42,000 bases of DNA from Rhodopila sp. (GTDB lineage: Bacteria > Pseudomonadota > Alphaproteobacteria > Acetobacterales > Acetobacteraceae). Made by a program: the position numbers and the translations under genes. The notes under the pieces were generated by a model, which saw only the letters and a program-made list of their open reading frames with translations, made no database searches and was not told the DNA's origin. Positions 9,432 to 22,103 of the stretch are shown here, one piece after another (within the stretch, counting starts at the first letter, position 1; every line of letters starts with the position of its first letter). The stretch spans positions 1-42,000 of the forward strand of contig JANXLQ010000114.1 of the NCBI GenBank assembly GCA_025355085.1, read 5' to 3'.

Positions 9432-11470
9432 TGCCTTGGTCTCTCCGCCGCGACGAAATCTATGCGGCGGGCGACGGCTTCGTCCTGCAACACGGCGTCG
9501 GCCGGCATCGGCAATCTGCGGCGCCAGTTTGGATGTTCGGACACCGTGCCCGGCAGGTTGGGCTGTTCGACCTGACCCAACAAATCCTCAAGCGGGATCA
9601 AAGACAACGGCACTTCCGTTTTTGCAACAAAACGAACGGCGGCATCGACCACGCGATCTGTTTCTTCCGGACCCGGGACAGCTCCCTCTCCAACGTGTTC
9701 CCGCACGAACGCGTTCCACAGGCGGGGGCGGTCCTGTTCACGTTCATGGCGCACGGTGTCCGGATCGACGCCCTCACCCAGACGGCCGAACCGATGGCGA
9801 ACATCGATATCGTTGCCCTTCCACCAACCGGCGACCGTCGGCAGGTCGTGGGTGGAGGTCATCGCCACATCGGTGCTTCCCCAGCCCCGGGACGGAACAA
9901 ACCCGGTATGGGAGTCACGTTCGAACCACAGGACGCGCATGCCATGGATACCGCTTTGTTCAAGCATTTCGTGGAAACCCTCGGGCACCGTTCCAAGGTC
10001 TTCGCCTATCACGACCACGTTGTGACGCACCGATTCCAGGGCGAGCAGCCGCAATAAATCGGCCACCGGATAATTGAGATAAGCGCCATCGGCCGGTGAT
10101 GCACCTTCTGGGATCAGCCATAGCCGCGCCAAACCCATTGCGTGATCGACGCGGATGCCGCCCACGTTGCACATTGCCGCGCGCAGGGTCGCGAGGAACG
10201 GTGCAAATCCGTTTTCCTCCAGCGCGCGGGGGGAAAATCCGGTCAGTCCCCAATCCTGCCCGTTCGGGTTCAGCAGGTCTGGCGGCGCGCCGATGGTCAA
10301 ACCAAGCAAGATGTCGCTCTGCCTGCTCCAGGCATGGCTGCCGTTCGGGTCCATGCCCACGGCAAGGTCACCAATCAAGCCGATGCGCATGCCCGCCTGC
10401 CGCGCTACGTTCTGTGCCGCCGCCACGGACCTGTTGGAAATCCATTGCAGGAATTGGTGAAACAAAACCTCGTCGGGTTGCGAGGCGGCAAAGAACGCAA
10501 CGGCGGAGCCTCTTGGATCGCGCAGATCCCCGGGCCATGACCGCCAGTCCCGTTGCGGCATGCGCGTGGCTTGTAATGCCTCAAAACACGCATGTTCCAG
10601 CAGCAATGCGCCGCCATCCGCCCGGAACCGCGCAAAATCCGCGCCCAGCGGTCCGTCCCAGTCTGGTCCGTCCAGGAATGAATCGAACAGTTTTCGCAAC
10701 AGGGCGTATTTGGCCGGGGATGCTGCCGGCCAGTCGATCAGACCGTTCGATGGCGGCGCTTCGTCACCGGCGCCCTGTCCGAACACCAACTTCGGCGCCG
10801 CATGCAGTGGGTTAAGAAACAACCGGCTGGAAGGCGCGTAGGGGCCGAACCGGGTGGGGTCGGCCGCGTACAGGGCATGCATCGGGCTCAGCGCAATGGC
10901 GTCGGCGCCTTTTGAACCGGCCGCCCTCGCCAAATCCGCCGCGCCGGCCAAATCGCCGATGCCGACATCTCCGGGATGACTCAACCCATAGAGTTGCGCC
11001 GACAATCCCCATAGTCGAGCATCCGGAACGACATCCTCTATCGACCGGCATCGTGCAGGCGACACGGCCAAGACGATTTCACGGTCTTCAACCCTCAGCC
11101 GGTGGTAGCCAATTTCTGCAATCGCCGGTATACGCAACCGCCCCCTTGCCGGCAACAGCACGATTTGCCGGGTTTCGCCGCGTTCCAGCAGCAGTTCCGC
11201 CGGTTGCGACTGATTGCCCCCCACATCCAGGCGTGTCGGACGTCCCGCAACCGCGGTTACCAGCGGCGGCAGGTCCGCCAGGCTACTGCGCCTGGCCAGC
11301 AACCGGCGACTGAAGGACACTTCGCGGCTGGTATCGGCGGGCAGCCCAAGCGCGGCCAGGACACGCTTCAACACCTCTACCGTAACGACCCGAGGGCGTC
11401 CCGCGTAATCCTGCCATTCCACGGCAATTCCAGCCCGCCGGGCCAGATCTTTCAGGACTTCGTCGCTCAT
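9428..11470 (-). CDS. malQ: 4-alpha-glucanotransferase (amylomaltase)
   Basis: MalQ (GH77) transfers alpha-1,4-glucan segments between malto-oligosaccharides and glucose. It is 680 aa, the long proteobacterial form: an N-terminal beta-rich region of about 150 residues precedes the catalytic barrel. Active-site segments seen are GIRVDHAMGLARLW (nucleophile Asp), VVIGEDLGTVPEG (acid/base Glu) and TSTHDLPTVAGWW (third carboxylate). The start ATG overlaps the treZ stop (ATGA) and its TGA overlaps the treY GTG, so treZ-malQ-treY are translationally coupled. In this setting MalQ probably recycles the short oligosaccharides left by TreY/TreZ into longer substrates. Confidence 0.94.
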   Translation of the reverse strand: MSDEVLKDLARRAGIAVEWQDYAGRPRVVTVEVLKRVLAALGLPADTSREVSFSRRLLARRSSLADLPPLVTAVAGRPTRLDVGGNQSQPAELLLERGETRQIVLLPARGRLRIPAIAEIGYHRLRVEDREIVLAVSPARCRSIEDVVPDARLWGLSAQLYGLSHPGDVGIGDLAGAADLARAAGSKGADAIALSPMHALYAADPTRFGPYAPSSRLFLNPLHAAPKLVFGQGAGDEAPPSNGLIDWPAASPAKYALLRKLFDSFLDGPDWDGPLGADFARFRADGGALLLEHACFEALQATRMPQRDWRSWPGDLRDPRGSAVAFFAASQPDEVLFHQFLQWISNRSVAAAQNVARQAGMRIGLIGDLAVGMDPNGSHAWSRQSDILLGLTIGAPPDLLNPNGQDWGLTGFSPRALEENGFAPFLATLRAAMCNVGGIRVDHAMGLARLWLIPEGASPADGAYLNYPVADLLRLLALESVRHNVVVIGEDLGTVPEGFHEMLEQSGIHGMRVLWFERDSHTGFVPSRGWGSTDVAMTSTHDLPTVAGWWKGNDIDVRHRFGRLGEGVDPDTVRHEREQDRPRLWNAFVREHVGEGAVPGPEETDRVVDAAVRFVAKTEVPLSLIPLEDLLGQVEQPNLPGTVSEHPNWRRRLPMPADAVLQDEAVARRIDFVAAERPRQ

Positions 11471-13179
11471 GCGGCAACCTCCAGATACGCGGCTGTCATC
11501 GGCCCGGTTTGACCAGTCGAATACAGCAAGCGTCCGGCCGGTGGGTCCACCGGCACGGTCTCCGATCCTAAATTTGTTACGATCGTTAGTTTGGCGCCAT
11601 CACCCATTAACCACCTGGCCAGAACAGCTTTCGGCCCGATCGCATCGGCCCCTATAGATCTGGCACCCGGCAACCGAGGCACCACTTCCTTCATGCGAAG
11701 CGCGATCAGGTGCTGATAAAATGCAAACCGTTCCGGCGAGTCCGGTCGCGGAATGGAATCCGTGAACGTTGCGGCAGCATTCGGGTCCGGGATACGTTCG
11801 CGGTGTTCGGGATCGGTGAAGTGGGCAAATCCCGCGAACTCCTGCCGCCGTCCCTCGCGCACCGCATCCGCCAGTTCGTCATGATGATCGGTAAAGAACA
11901 GGAATGGGGTCCGCGATCCGAACTCCTCCCCCATGAACAGCAGAGGTATCTGCGGACACAGTATCTGGAGTGCAATCGCCGCGTCCATCTCCTTCGCCCC
12001 CGCCAACGACGTCAACCTTTCCCCAAATGCCCGGTTGCCTGTCTGATCATGGTTTTGGAGAAACAAAACGTGAGCATAAGGTGGCAACGCGCCGCTGGGT
12101 TCGCCACGCGGTCCCTTCAGGTAGGATGAGTGCTCACCTTGAAAAACCCAACCCTCCGCCAGGACGCGCGCCAGTTTCGCGGCCGGATCGTCGATGTAAT
12201 CGGCATAGTAACCACCATCCTCACCGGTCAATAACACATGCAGCACGTTATGGCCGTCATCATTCCACTGTGCATCGATGGATTTGCGCAACAGCGAAGC
12301 AGCGTTGTGGTGTTCCATGACCAGATGCACATGCCGGTCGCAGGCCGCCCGCACCGCCGCTGCCATTTCCTCCACCCAATCCTGCTCTTGAATGGCATGC
12401 AAGGCGTCGAACCGCAGACCGTCGAAGCGATATTCCGTCAGCCACATCAGAACGTTGCAGGTAAAAAAATCGCGTACTTCTCGCCTACGGAAGTCTATCG
12501 CCGGCCCCCAGGGCGTGTTGACGTCAGCACGGAAGAACTGCGGCGCGTACGCTCCCATATAATTTCCATCGGGACCAAAATGGTTATAGACCACATCGAG
12601 GAATACCATCAGACCCAGGCCGTGGGCGGTATCGATTAAAGCTTTCAGGTCGCTTGGCGATCCATAGGTGCGATCGGGCGCATAGGGCAGAACTCCATCG
12701 TAACCCCAATTGCGTTTGCCGGGAAAATCGGCGATCGGCATTAGTTCGACTGCCGTAACGCCCAGGGCATGAAGCCGAGGCAGATCTTCGCGCAGCGCGG
12801 AAAAGCCCCCGGCAGCACCGACGTGAATTTCGTATATCACAACCTCGGTCCAGGGGCGTCCGCGCCAGCCGGGATGCTTCCACTCGTAAGCACCGGTGCC
12901 GACCACGCTCGCGTCATGAACATCGCCCGCCTGTCCGGCCGATGCCGGGTCTGGCACCATCGATCCGTCGGCCAGCCGGTATTTGTAACGTGTTCCATCC
13001 GGCACGCGGGCCGTCGCCTCGAACCAACCATCGGTGGATCGCTGCATTGGTGCCAGGTCACCGCCCTCAAACGCGACAGACACTGTTTCCTGGGCCGGCG
13101 CCCAGAGCCTGAATCTGACGGAACCGTCAGGCAGCCGGCTGGCGCCAAATCCGCAGGCGGAGTTTAATACATGCACCAT
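11467..13179 (-). CDS. treZ: Malto-oligosyltrehalose trehalohydrolase
   Basis: TreZ (GH13) cleaves trehalose from maltooligosyl trehalose made by TreY. The track start (13302) is too far upstream; the ATG at 13179 has GAGGAAGG 6-8 bases before it and begins the protein with the family's FGA-R-L lead-in, giving 570 aa. An N-terminal CBM48-like domain (VRFRLWAPAQETVSV) is followed by the barrel with LDVVYNHFGPDGNY, nucleophile D258 in GLRFDALHAI, acid/base E289 and QNHDQTGNRAFGERL. Oddity: the E289 motif reads MEHHNAAS where I recall an E-x-D-x-N form in relatives, so one residue and the Asp appear to be missing. A 168-bp gap separates it from glgB, room for an internal promoter. Confidence 0.92.
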   Translation of the reverse strand: MVHVLNSACGFGASRLPDGSVRFRLWAPAQETVSVAFEGGDLAPMQRSTDGWFEATARVPDGTRYKYRLADGSMVPDPASAGQAGDVHDASVVGTGAYEWKHPGWRGRPWTEVVIYEIHVGAAGGFSALREDLPRLHALGVTAVELMPIADFPGKRNWGYDGVLPYAPDRTYGSPSDLKALIDTAHGLGLMVFLDVVYNHFGPDGNYMGAYAPQFFRADVNTPWGPAIDFRRREVRDFFTCNVLMWLTEYRFDGLRFDALHAIQEQDWVEEMAAAVRAACDRHVHLVMEHHNAASLLRKSIDAQWNDDGHNVLHVLLTGEDGGYYADYIDDPAAKLARVLAEGWVFQGEHSSYLKGPRGEPSGALPPYAHVLFLQNHDQTGNRAFGERLTSLAGAKEMDAAIALQILCPQIPLLFMGEEFGSRTPFLFFTDHHDELADAVREGRRQEFAGFAHFTDPEHRERIPDPNAAATFTDSIPRPDSPERFAFYQHLIALRMKEVVPRLPGARSIGADAIGPKAVLARWLMGDGAKLTIVTNLGSETVPVDPPAGRLLYSTGQTGPMTAAYLEVAA

Positions 13180-13347
13180 ATCCGCCTTCCTCGCCCAAGC
13201 TGCGGAACCCATTGCCGTTGGGTCCCGGTTCGTTTTCGTCAAGCACTGACAACAATTGTTCGTCCCTTCCGTTCCTTTGGTCGAAACATATTCTCGCAGC
13301 ATCTCCGAAAGCGGTACGAATAAATCCGGACGGCAGAAAATGTATGG

Positions 13348-15542
<2,195 letters not shown>

Positions 15543-15546
<4 letters not shown>

Positions 15547-18500
15547 GCAACAGCCTCAGGTCCAAGCAGAAGCCGTGTCCGGCGTGCCAATCCATGCAGC
15601 GGAACATCGATCCAGGCCGGCCTGTTGGCTGCCTCATAGACCACCTCGTACGCTGCCTTCTCGATCAAGAACAAATCGAGCAACTCCATTTTGACCGTAA
15701 TAAGCGCCTGCTCCCCATCCGATGCAACCGCTTCTCGATAACCCGTCAGAAACGCCTCGGTTGCCCGTTCGACGAAACCCTCCAGGAACAGGCTCACCTG
15801 CTCATCCGCCAGATGGGCGTGGCTGGCCAGGCTGCGCCGCTTGACCATGGCGGCGGCATAATCGAACGACCGGATCATGCCGGCGACATCGCGCAACGGA
15901 TGGTCTTTGCGGCGGCGAAGTTCCACCGGTTTGACCGGTTCGCCCTCAAAATCGATGATGGCGACGTCGCCGCCGCACACCAGCACCTGACCCAGATGCA
16001 TGTCGCCATGGATACGGCTCAGACCGGTTCCGGAGGCACCTTGCGCCAGTGCGGTCAGAGTATCGAACAGGGCCGGCCTGGCACCTTGCATGAACGCGCG
16101 GTCTGGCTCTTCCGTCGCCTCCATGACCTGATACGCCGCCACCAATTGGTTTCGCGCGCGTTCGGCGAAAGACGCTGCCGTTGCGTCGGTTGCGGTTTCC
16201 GGGGCGAAGTCGGGGTTAGAGGTTGGGCGGCCCAAAACCAAATGCATTTCGCCGATGCGCTGACCCAGCAGCGCCGCGAAACGCACATAATCGACGTGGT
16301 TGGCGGCATCGGCGGCCGCTGCCTCGTCGCCGCTGTTGATATCGGACAGGCCGCGCAACAGCAAATCCGTCGTCCAGGTCCAGGCATCGCCCTGGTTGCG
16401 GAGGAACGCCTGCGCTATGGCCAGCGCATGGCGGGTGCCGTCCGGATCGATGCGCACCACCTCTCCCAACAAAGCCGGGGTGTTGGCGAAGCCCTGGTCG
16501 GTCAGATACCTTCCCATCTCGGCTTCCGGGTGTGGACCATCCGTCACCAAGCGGAACATTTTGATGATTGCGATGTCGCCAACGATGACCGACGAATTCG
16601 ATTGTTCCGCCGACACCCAGTTCATTTCAACACCGTCCGGCACGCTGATGTCCGCCATCCGCGCCGTCGGTTCGAACCGGATCGTGCCCCGATCGGTGGC
16701 GACGATGTCGTTCCGCGCCAGACCGGACAACACCACCCGAGGAAACGCGGGCAGCGCGAAGGCGTCGGTCAATAGTCCGACGATGGCACCGCGACGCACG
16801 CGGGCGAGGGCAAGCTGCGATTGCAACGGCGGCGCGGTTGTATCGCCCCAGGCAATACCAAGCGGCAACAGCCAGCGTGAGATACCGGAAGCCGTTTCCG
16901 TTTCGATTTCCATTAGAACCGCGTCGTTGGACGGAACCCGGGTCAACAGCGCGATGCGTACCGACAGCAGAACCTGGTCCTTCATCGCGAACCAGCGCCG
17001 TTTGGCGAGATATTGCGGCAGCACGTCTCGTTCGATCACGGCCCGGGAGGCCAGTATTGCGTCGAACAGGGAATGACGCATGACAATTGTCTGGTATTCA
17101 GGCATGGGTTCCGGCGCGGGTGTATGAAGGGATGGCCAATCGTCGGCCTCTGACAAAAGGAACCAATAGAAACCGTACGGGGGCAGCGTCAGCAAGTAAG
17201 GCAGTTGCCCGATCGGCGGAAATTGTGAATGTCCGTCGAGTTCGATTGGAACCCGCGCCTGGAACTCCGACAAGTCGAGTTCGACTGCCTGCGGTGTGCG
17301 CGACAGGTTGGCGACACACAGGATCGTAACATCCTCAAATGCGCGCAGATAGGCAAGGATCTTACGATTTTTCGGATACAGTTGGCGGTATGACCCGCGC
17401 CCGAAGACTTTGTATTGCCGCCGGATGGCAATGGTGCGCCGCATCCACATCAATAACGAATGTTGGTCGGATGCCTGGGATTCGACGTTGACGGTTTGAT
17501 AGGCGTAAAGCGGGTCCATCACCATCGGCAGCACCAACCGGGACGGATCGGCAACGCGCGAAAACCCGCCGTTACGGTCGGGCGACCACTGCATAGGCGT
17601 CCGCACCCCGTTTCGATCGCCGAGGTGGATGTTGTCCCCCATGCCAATTTCATCGCCGTAATAGATAACCGGCGTGCCCGGCATAGACAGCAGCAGGTAA
17701 TTCATCAATTCAACGCGCCGGCGGTCATGTTCCAACAGCGGGGCGAGGCGGCGGCGGATGCCGAGGTTAATCCGGGCGCGCCGGTCCGCGGCGTAGGTTT
17801 CCCAAAGGAAGTCGCGTTCGGACTCGGTAACCATCTCCAGCGTTAGCTCGTCATGATTCCGCAAGAAGATGGCCCACTGGCAGTTCGCGGGAATATCGGG
17901 TGTTTGCCGCAGTATATCGGTGATCGGAAACCGATCCTCCCGGGCGATGGCCATGTACATCCGCGGCATCAGCGGAAAGTGGAATGCCATATGGCATTCG
18001 TCGCCATCGCCAAAGTAATCCTTGGTATCCTCGGGCCACTGATTGGCCTCCGCCAGCAACATCTTGTCCGGATACAGTGCAGTCATTTCCGCCCGGATTC
18101 GTTTTAGAACCGCATGAGTTTCCGGCAGGTTTTCGTTGTTGGTACCTTCGCGTTCGACCAGATACGGCACGGCGTCCAGGCGTAGCCCGTCGATCCCCAG
18201 TTCCGCCCAGTAACGCAGCACCGACAGGATTTCACGCATCACACGCGGGTTGTCATAATTCAGGTCGGGCTGGTGATGGTAGAACCGGTGCCAGTAATAG
18301 GCCTTGGCAGTTTCGTCCCAGGTCCAGTTGGATCGTTCCGAATCGACGAAGATGATGCGGGTCCCGGCGTATTTACGGTCGTCCGTGGACCAGACGTAGA
18401 AATCCCGATACATTGACCCGGGCTTGGACATGCGGGCCCGCTGGAACCATGGATGCTGGTCGGACGTATGGTTGACCACCAACTCAGCGATCACCCGGAT

Positions 18501-18821
18501 GCCTTTATCATGCGCGGCCGCGATGAAACGCTTCACATCGGCCAACGTCCCGTAATCCGGATGCACCCCGCGATAGTCGGCGATATCGTACCCATCGTCC
18601 AGTCTGGGGGAAGGATAAAACGGCAAGAGCCAAATCGTGTTCACCCCAAGTTCCGCGATGTAGTCAAGGCGCGCGATCAGGCCGGGGAAATCGCCTATTC
18701 CATCGTTATTGCCATCGAAAAAAGATTTTATATGAAGCTGGTAAATAATGGCATCCTTATACCATAACGGATCAGCATCGGTATCGGCCAGTATCTGAGG
18801 ACGCGGATGCAGCACGTTCAT
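15543..18821 (-). CDS. treS: Trehalose synthase / maltokinase fusion
   Basis: This 1092-aa fusion interconverts trehalose and maltose (TreS, GH13) and phosphorylates maltose to maltose 1-phosphate (Mak/Pep2). The TreS part (residues about 1-560) shows [36 protein letters not shown], nucleophile D216 in [11 protein letters not shown], acid/base E258 in [10 protein letters not shown] and [10 protein letters not shown]. The kinase part (about 580-1092) begins [12 protein letters not shown] and has the aminoglycoside-phosphotransferase-like catalytic loop HGDMHLGQ (about 935) and DFEGEP. The ATG at 18821 is one base after the glgE stop; the upstream TTG in the track is unlikely. The fusion channels trehalose to the maltose 1-phosphate used by GlgE. 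Confidence 0.95.
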
Positions 18822-18822
18822 G

Positions 18823-21800
18823 TCAAGGCGCCTCAAGCCGCCATATATTGAACGGTAGATCGGCCGGGTCCAGACGGATACGTTGATATTTGCCGAACCA
18901 CATGAATTTTCCCCCGCGCATCAGGTTTGTCACCGAAATCGGTGCGTCGTCCGGCAATCCAAACGCCCACAGAGGCACCTCGATATCCGCTTCCTGTACG
19001 ACATGGGGATCGAGGCTGACGGCCACCAGGACCATACTGCCGTCTATTGAATCACATTTTCCGTACAGAATGACCTGATCGTTGTACGCCGGATAGAACG
19101 TCAGGCCGAGATGCGATTGCAAAGCCGGATGTTGCCGCCTGATCCGGTTCAACGCAGCGATTTCCGCAACAATGTTATTAGGCTGGACGTAGTTCCTCGG
19201 CCTGATCTCATACTTCTCAGAATCCAGGTATTCCTCCCGTCCCGGCAGCGCCGCCGCCTCGCAGACCTCAAACCCCGAATAAATCCCCCATAAACCCGAC
19301 AACGTCGCAGCCAGCGATGCTCGGATCAAAAAACCGGGCCGGCCAGAAGTCTGAAGGAAAACCGGATTGATATCAGGCGTATTGACGAAAAAATTCGGCC
19401 GGAAAAAATCCGCCGCCGGCAGGGTGGTAAGTTCGGTGAGGTACTCGGTGATCTCCTGTTTGGTAATGCGCCAGGTAAAATAAGTGTAGGACTGCGAAAA
19501 TCCGATCTTGGCGAGCCGGTACATCAGCTTGGGACGGGTAAATGCCTCCGAGAGAAACAACACATCCGGATGCCGGCCTTGAATGCCGGCAATCATCCAT
19601 TCCCAGAAAGGTAACGGTTTTGTGTGCGGATTATCCACGCGGAATATTTTTACCCCCTGATCGACCCAGAACTGGACCGTATCCCGCAACGCTATCCATA
19701 CGGCGGGGAAGGAGGCGTCTCCGTAGAAATCCGGATTGACGATGTCTTCATACTTCTTGGGGGGATTCTCGGCGTATCGCAAGGAGCCATCGGGTCGCCA
19801 GCGAAACCAATCGCGGTGCTGGACCACCCAGGGATGATCCGGGGCACACTGGATGGCGAAATCGAGTGCCAGTTCCAGTCCGTGGCGGCCGGCGGCATGC
19901 AGCAATACCCGGAAATCATCCAGGGTTCCCAAAGCGGGATGAATAGCATCGTGGCCACCTTCGGCACCGCCGATGGCATACGGGCTGCCAACGTCAGACA
20001 GTTCCGACTTCAGATTATTGTTGCGGCCCTTGCGATTGACTTTCCCAATGGGATGGATCGGCGGAAAATACAGGACGTCGAAGCCCATGCTTCGAATCCG
20101 CGGCAATTGGCCGATAACTGACCGGAGTGTGCCGTGGACGCCCGCATCATGTGTGGCTGACCTGGGAAATAATTCGTACCAACTGGCAAACTCGGCTGCC
20201 GGCCGATCGACCCGGACGGTGTGGACTGCGCTCCTGGCGGCGAACGGCCGTGTATCGGCACGCTGCATTTCGGCGGCCAGGTCCGCCGACAGCAGCCCCT
20301 CATGGGTCGCCTGACCAGATCGTCCCAAAGTCACCTGAACCAACTGCCGGCCTTCCAGGAGTTCCAGTGTCACATCCTGGCCCGCTGCGGCCTTGGCATG
20401 CAGATCGTAGGTGAATGTGCCCCATCGATCCCACCAGCCTTCGACCGCGTATTGAAACAAACCGATGCGGTCAGGGCGTAGCGAGGCCGCCCACCGGTCG
20501 TTCGTCAGTTTTCGCATAGGCACGCGTTGCCAGCCGGCTTCGTCCAACGGTCTCCACAGCAAATCGGCGGCCAGCACGTCATGACCGTCACTAAAGATAT
20601 CGGCACTGACATTGAAATCCCGGCCCACAACGGTTTTGGCGGGAAAATCGCCACCCGGAAGCACTGCTTCGACAGCGATGCGAGCTGACTCCGCCCACTC
20701 ACGGATCAGTTCCCGGCCACGGCTCGTGACATCCGGTTTGCGGTGGCATTGCAAAATACGAACCTCTCCGGGTCGTAACGGTCCGTCGCCCCCGTCTTCG
20801 GCGGACAATGCCGCACCGGCCGCCGCCGGCAACGGCGCCAGGGGAAAGTCGATCGTGGCCGAATGAACAATGTCGGGGTTGATCAGCACCAAGACGTCCG
20901 ACCGCATCAGGGCCGAGACCGCTGCCGCCGGCCCGGTGATCGGGCGCAGCGTTTCAACCGGCGGCAAATCCGTCGTCAGACGAATGGCGGCCGCGATATC
21001 CTGCGACAGGTCGGCTGCCCCAGCCTGCTGCGCTGCGGTAAAATCGGCTGGACCCGCCCGCGACGCATCGAAGCGGCGATTGGTGGCGAACTCAAACCCC
21101 ATTGGCAGGAACAAGCCGGAACCGGTCGCAGCGGCAATGCCAAGGGCTAAACGATACGCTTGCGCTACATCTGTATCGGGGGGCAGGTGCTGGGCCAATC
21201 GGTCGAGGAACGAGGCTTCCGGTGCGGCCAAGGCTGGAGCCACATCGCGCAGTGACTGTTCGTCGCGGAACCACGACGCCCGGTCGTCCCATTTTCCCGC
21301 AGCCGCACAAGTCAAATCGAATCCGGCGCCGACGAAATCCTCCAGATCGGCCACTCCCGGGGTCCAGGCCAGAAACAGCGCCTCCGGGAACGCGGCCGTC
21401 AGGCGGCGCCAAAACGATGCCGGGACACGATCGAGAGTCAGACAGCGAAACCCGCCGATACCAGCCGCAGTCAGCCGTTCGATAAGGACTATCCACCATT
21501 CCGTTACCGCATCCGCCACCGCGGTCTCACCGAACCGCGGCACTGCGACATCGGTCCTGTGCTGCGGCCGTCTCGGGTCGGCCATCCAACCGCCGCCGGG
21601 CGAACCGAACCAGTCGGGGTGCCGCTGGTGCAAAGGCGAGCCGATCGCCACCTGACCGGGGGCGACATCCAACATCAGCGTCAGTCCGGCGCGATCGGCC
21701 ATGTCCGCTGCCCGAGCAATGCCTTGATCGGCGGAACCGGTAAATCTAAGCGCCGGGTGCAGGCGGTCGAACGTTGCATGAACAAATATATCGCCCTGCT

Positions 21801-22011
21801 GGCCCGGCTCGAACGGCGGGGCGAGGCACACATGGCTGAAACCCATCGTGGCAATGCGGGCAAAAGCGGTTGCCCACTCGTCAAGCGGACCGGCAGCCAA
21901 TGGATGCAAATGATAAATGTTCGCAACAGCGCCACGGTCATGCCGAGGCGTTTCAGGAGCGAGCGTGCCGGACCTGAGGAGATTCATCACGCCAGAACTA
22001 ACGCCCGACAT
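18823..22011 (-). CDS. glgE: Alpha-1,4-glucan:maltose-1-phosphate maltosyltransferase with degenerate GH13 N-domain
   Basis: GlgE (GH13_3) adds maltose units from maltose 1-phosphate to alpha-glucan ends. Residues about 438-1062 form a full GlgE: N-domain from ARIAVEAVLPGGDFP, then FPPIHPIGKVNRKGRNN, nucleophile D793 in KIFRVDNPHTKPLPFW, acid/base E822 in LFLSEAFTRPKLM and IYSGFEVCEAA. The usual GlgE is about 660-700 aa; here some 437 extra N-terminal residues look like a second, degenerate GH13 barrel (LMLDVAPGQ, GGFRCLTLDRVP, LFLAWTPG, LPMGFEF). There Leu191 and Trp216 stand where the nucleophile and acid/base would be, so that domain is probably inactive and may bind glucan or scaffold. 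ATG at 22011; an in-frame ATG eight codons later is possible. Confidence 0.93.
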   Translation of the reverse strand: MSGVSSGVMNLLRSGTLAPETPRHDRGAVANIYHLHPLAAGPLDEWATAFARIATMGFSHVCLAPPFEPGQQGDIFVHATFDRLHPALRFTGSADQGIARAADMADRAGLTLMLDVAPGQVAIGSPLHQRHPDWFGSPGGGWMADPRRPQHRTDVAVPRFGETAVADAVTEWWIVLIERLTAAGIGGFRCLTLDRVPASFWRRLTAAFPEALFLAWTPGVADLEDFVGAGFDLTCAAAGKWDDRASWFRDEQSLRDVAPALAAPEASFLDRLAQHLPPDTDVAQAYRLALGIAAATGSGLFLPMGFEFATNRRFDASRAGPADFTAAQQAGAADLSQDIAAAIRLTTDLPPVETLRPITGPAAAVSALMRSDVLVLINPDIVHSATIDFPLAPLPAAAGAALSAEDGGDGPLRPGEVRILQCHRKPDVTSRGRELIREWAESARIAVEAVLPGGDFPAKTVVGRDFNVSADIFSDGHDVLAADLLWRPLDEAGWQRVPMRKLTNDRWAASLRPDRIGLFQYAVEGWWDRWGTFTYDLHAKAAAGQDVTLELLEGRQLVQVTLGRSGQATHEGLLSADLAAEMQRADTRPFAARSAVHTVRVDRPAAEFASWYELFPRSATHDAGVHGTLRSVIGQLPRIRSMGFDVLYFPPIHPIGKVNRKGRNNNLKSELSDVGSPYAIGGAEGGHDAIHPALGTLDDFRVLLHAAGRHGLELALDFAIQCAPDHPWVVQHRDWFRWRPDGSLRYAENPPKKYEDIVNPDFYGDASFPAVWIALRDTVQFWVDQGVKIFRVDNPHTKPLPFWEWMIAGIQGRHPDVLFLSEAFTRPKLMYRLAKIGFSQSYTYFTWRITKQEITEYLTELTTLPAADFFRPNFFVNTPDINPVFLQTSGRPGFLIRASLAATLSGLWGIYSGFEVCEAAALPGREEYLDSEKYEIRPRNYVQPNNIVAEIAALNRIRRQHPALQSHLGLTFYPAYNDQVILYGKCDSIDGSMVLVAVSLDPHVVQEADIEVPLWAFGLPDDAPISVTNLMRGGKFMWFGKYQRIRLDPADLPFNIWRLEAP

Positions 22012-22056
22012 GCCAAGCGGTTCCGTCGCCCGGCAATTAATCCAGGATTAGAATAC

Positions 22057-22075
22057 CGTTAAATTCACGTTAACG
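22057..22075. promoter_or_regulatory. CGTTAA-N7-TTAACG dyad upstream of glgE
   Basis: A perfect 6-7-6 inverted repeat lies 46 bases upstream of the glgE ATG and downstream of the 61-aa ORF. It stands out as AT-rich in a GC-rich setting. The arms share the AACGTT/TTAACG flavour of sequence also found in the mucR intergenic region. Candidate operator for the glucan cluster; the role is inferred. Confidence 0.35.
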
Positions 22076-22103
22076 CTCCCTGAGCGATGCCGAAGCGGTG
22101 GCA

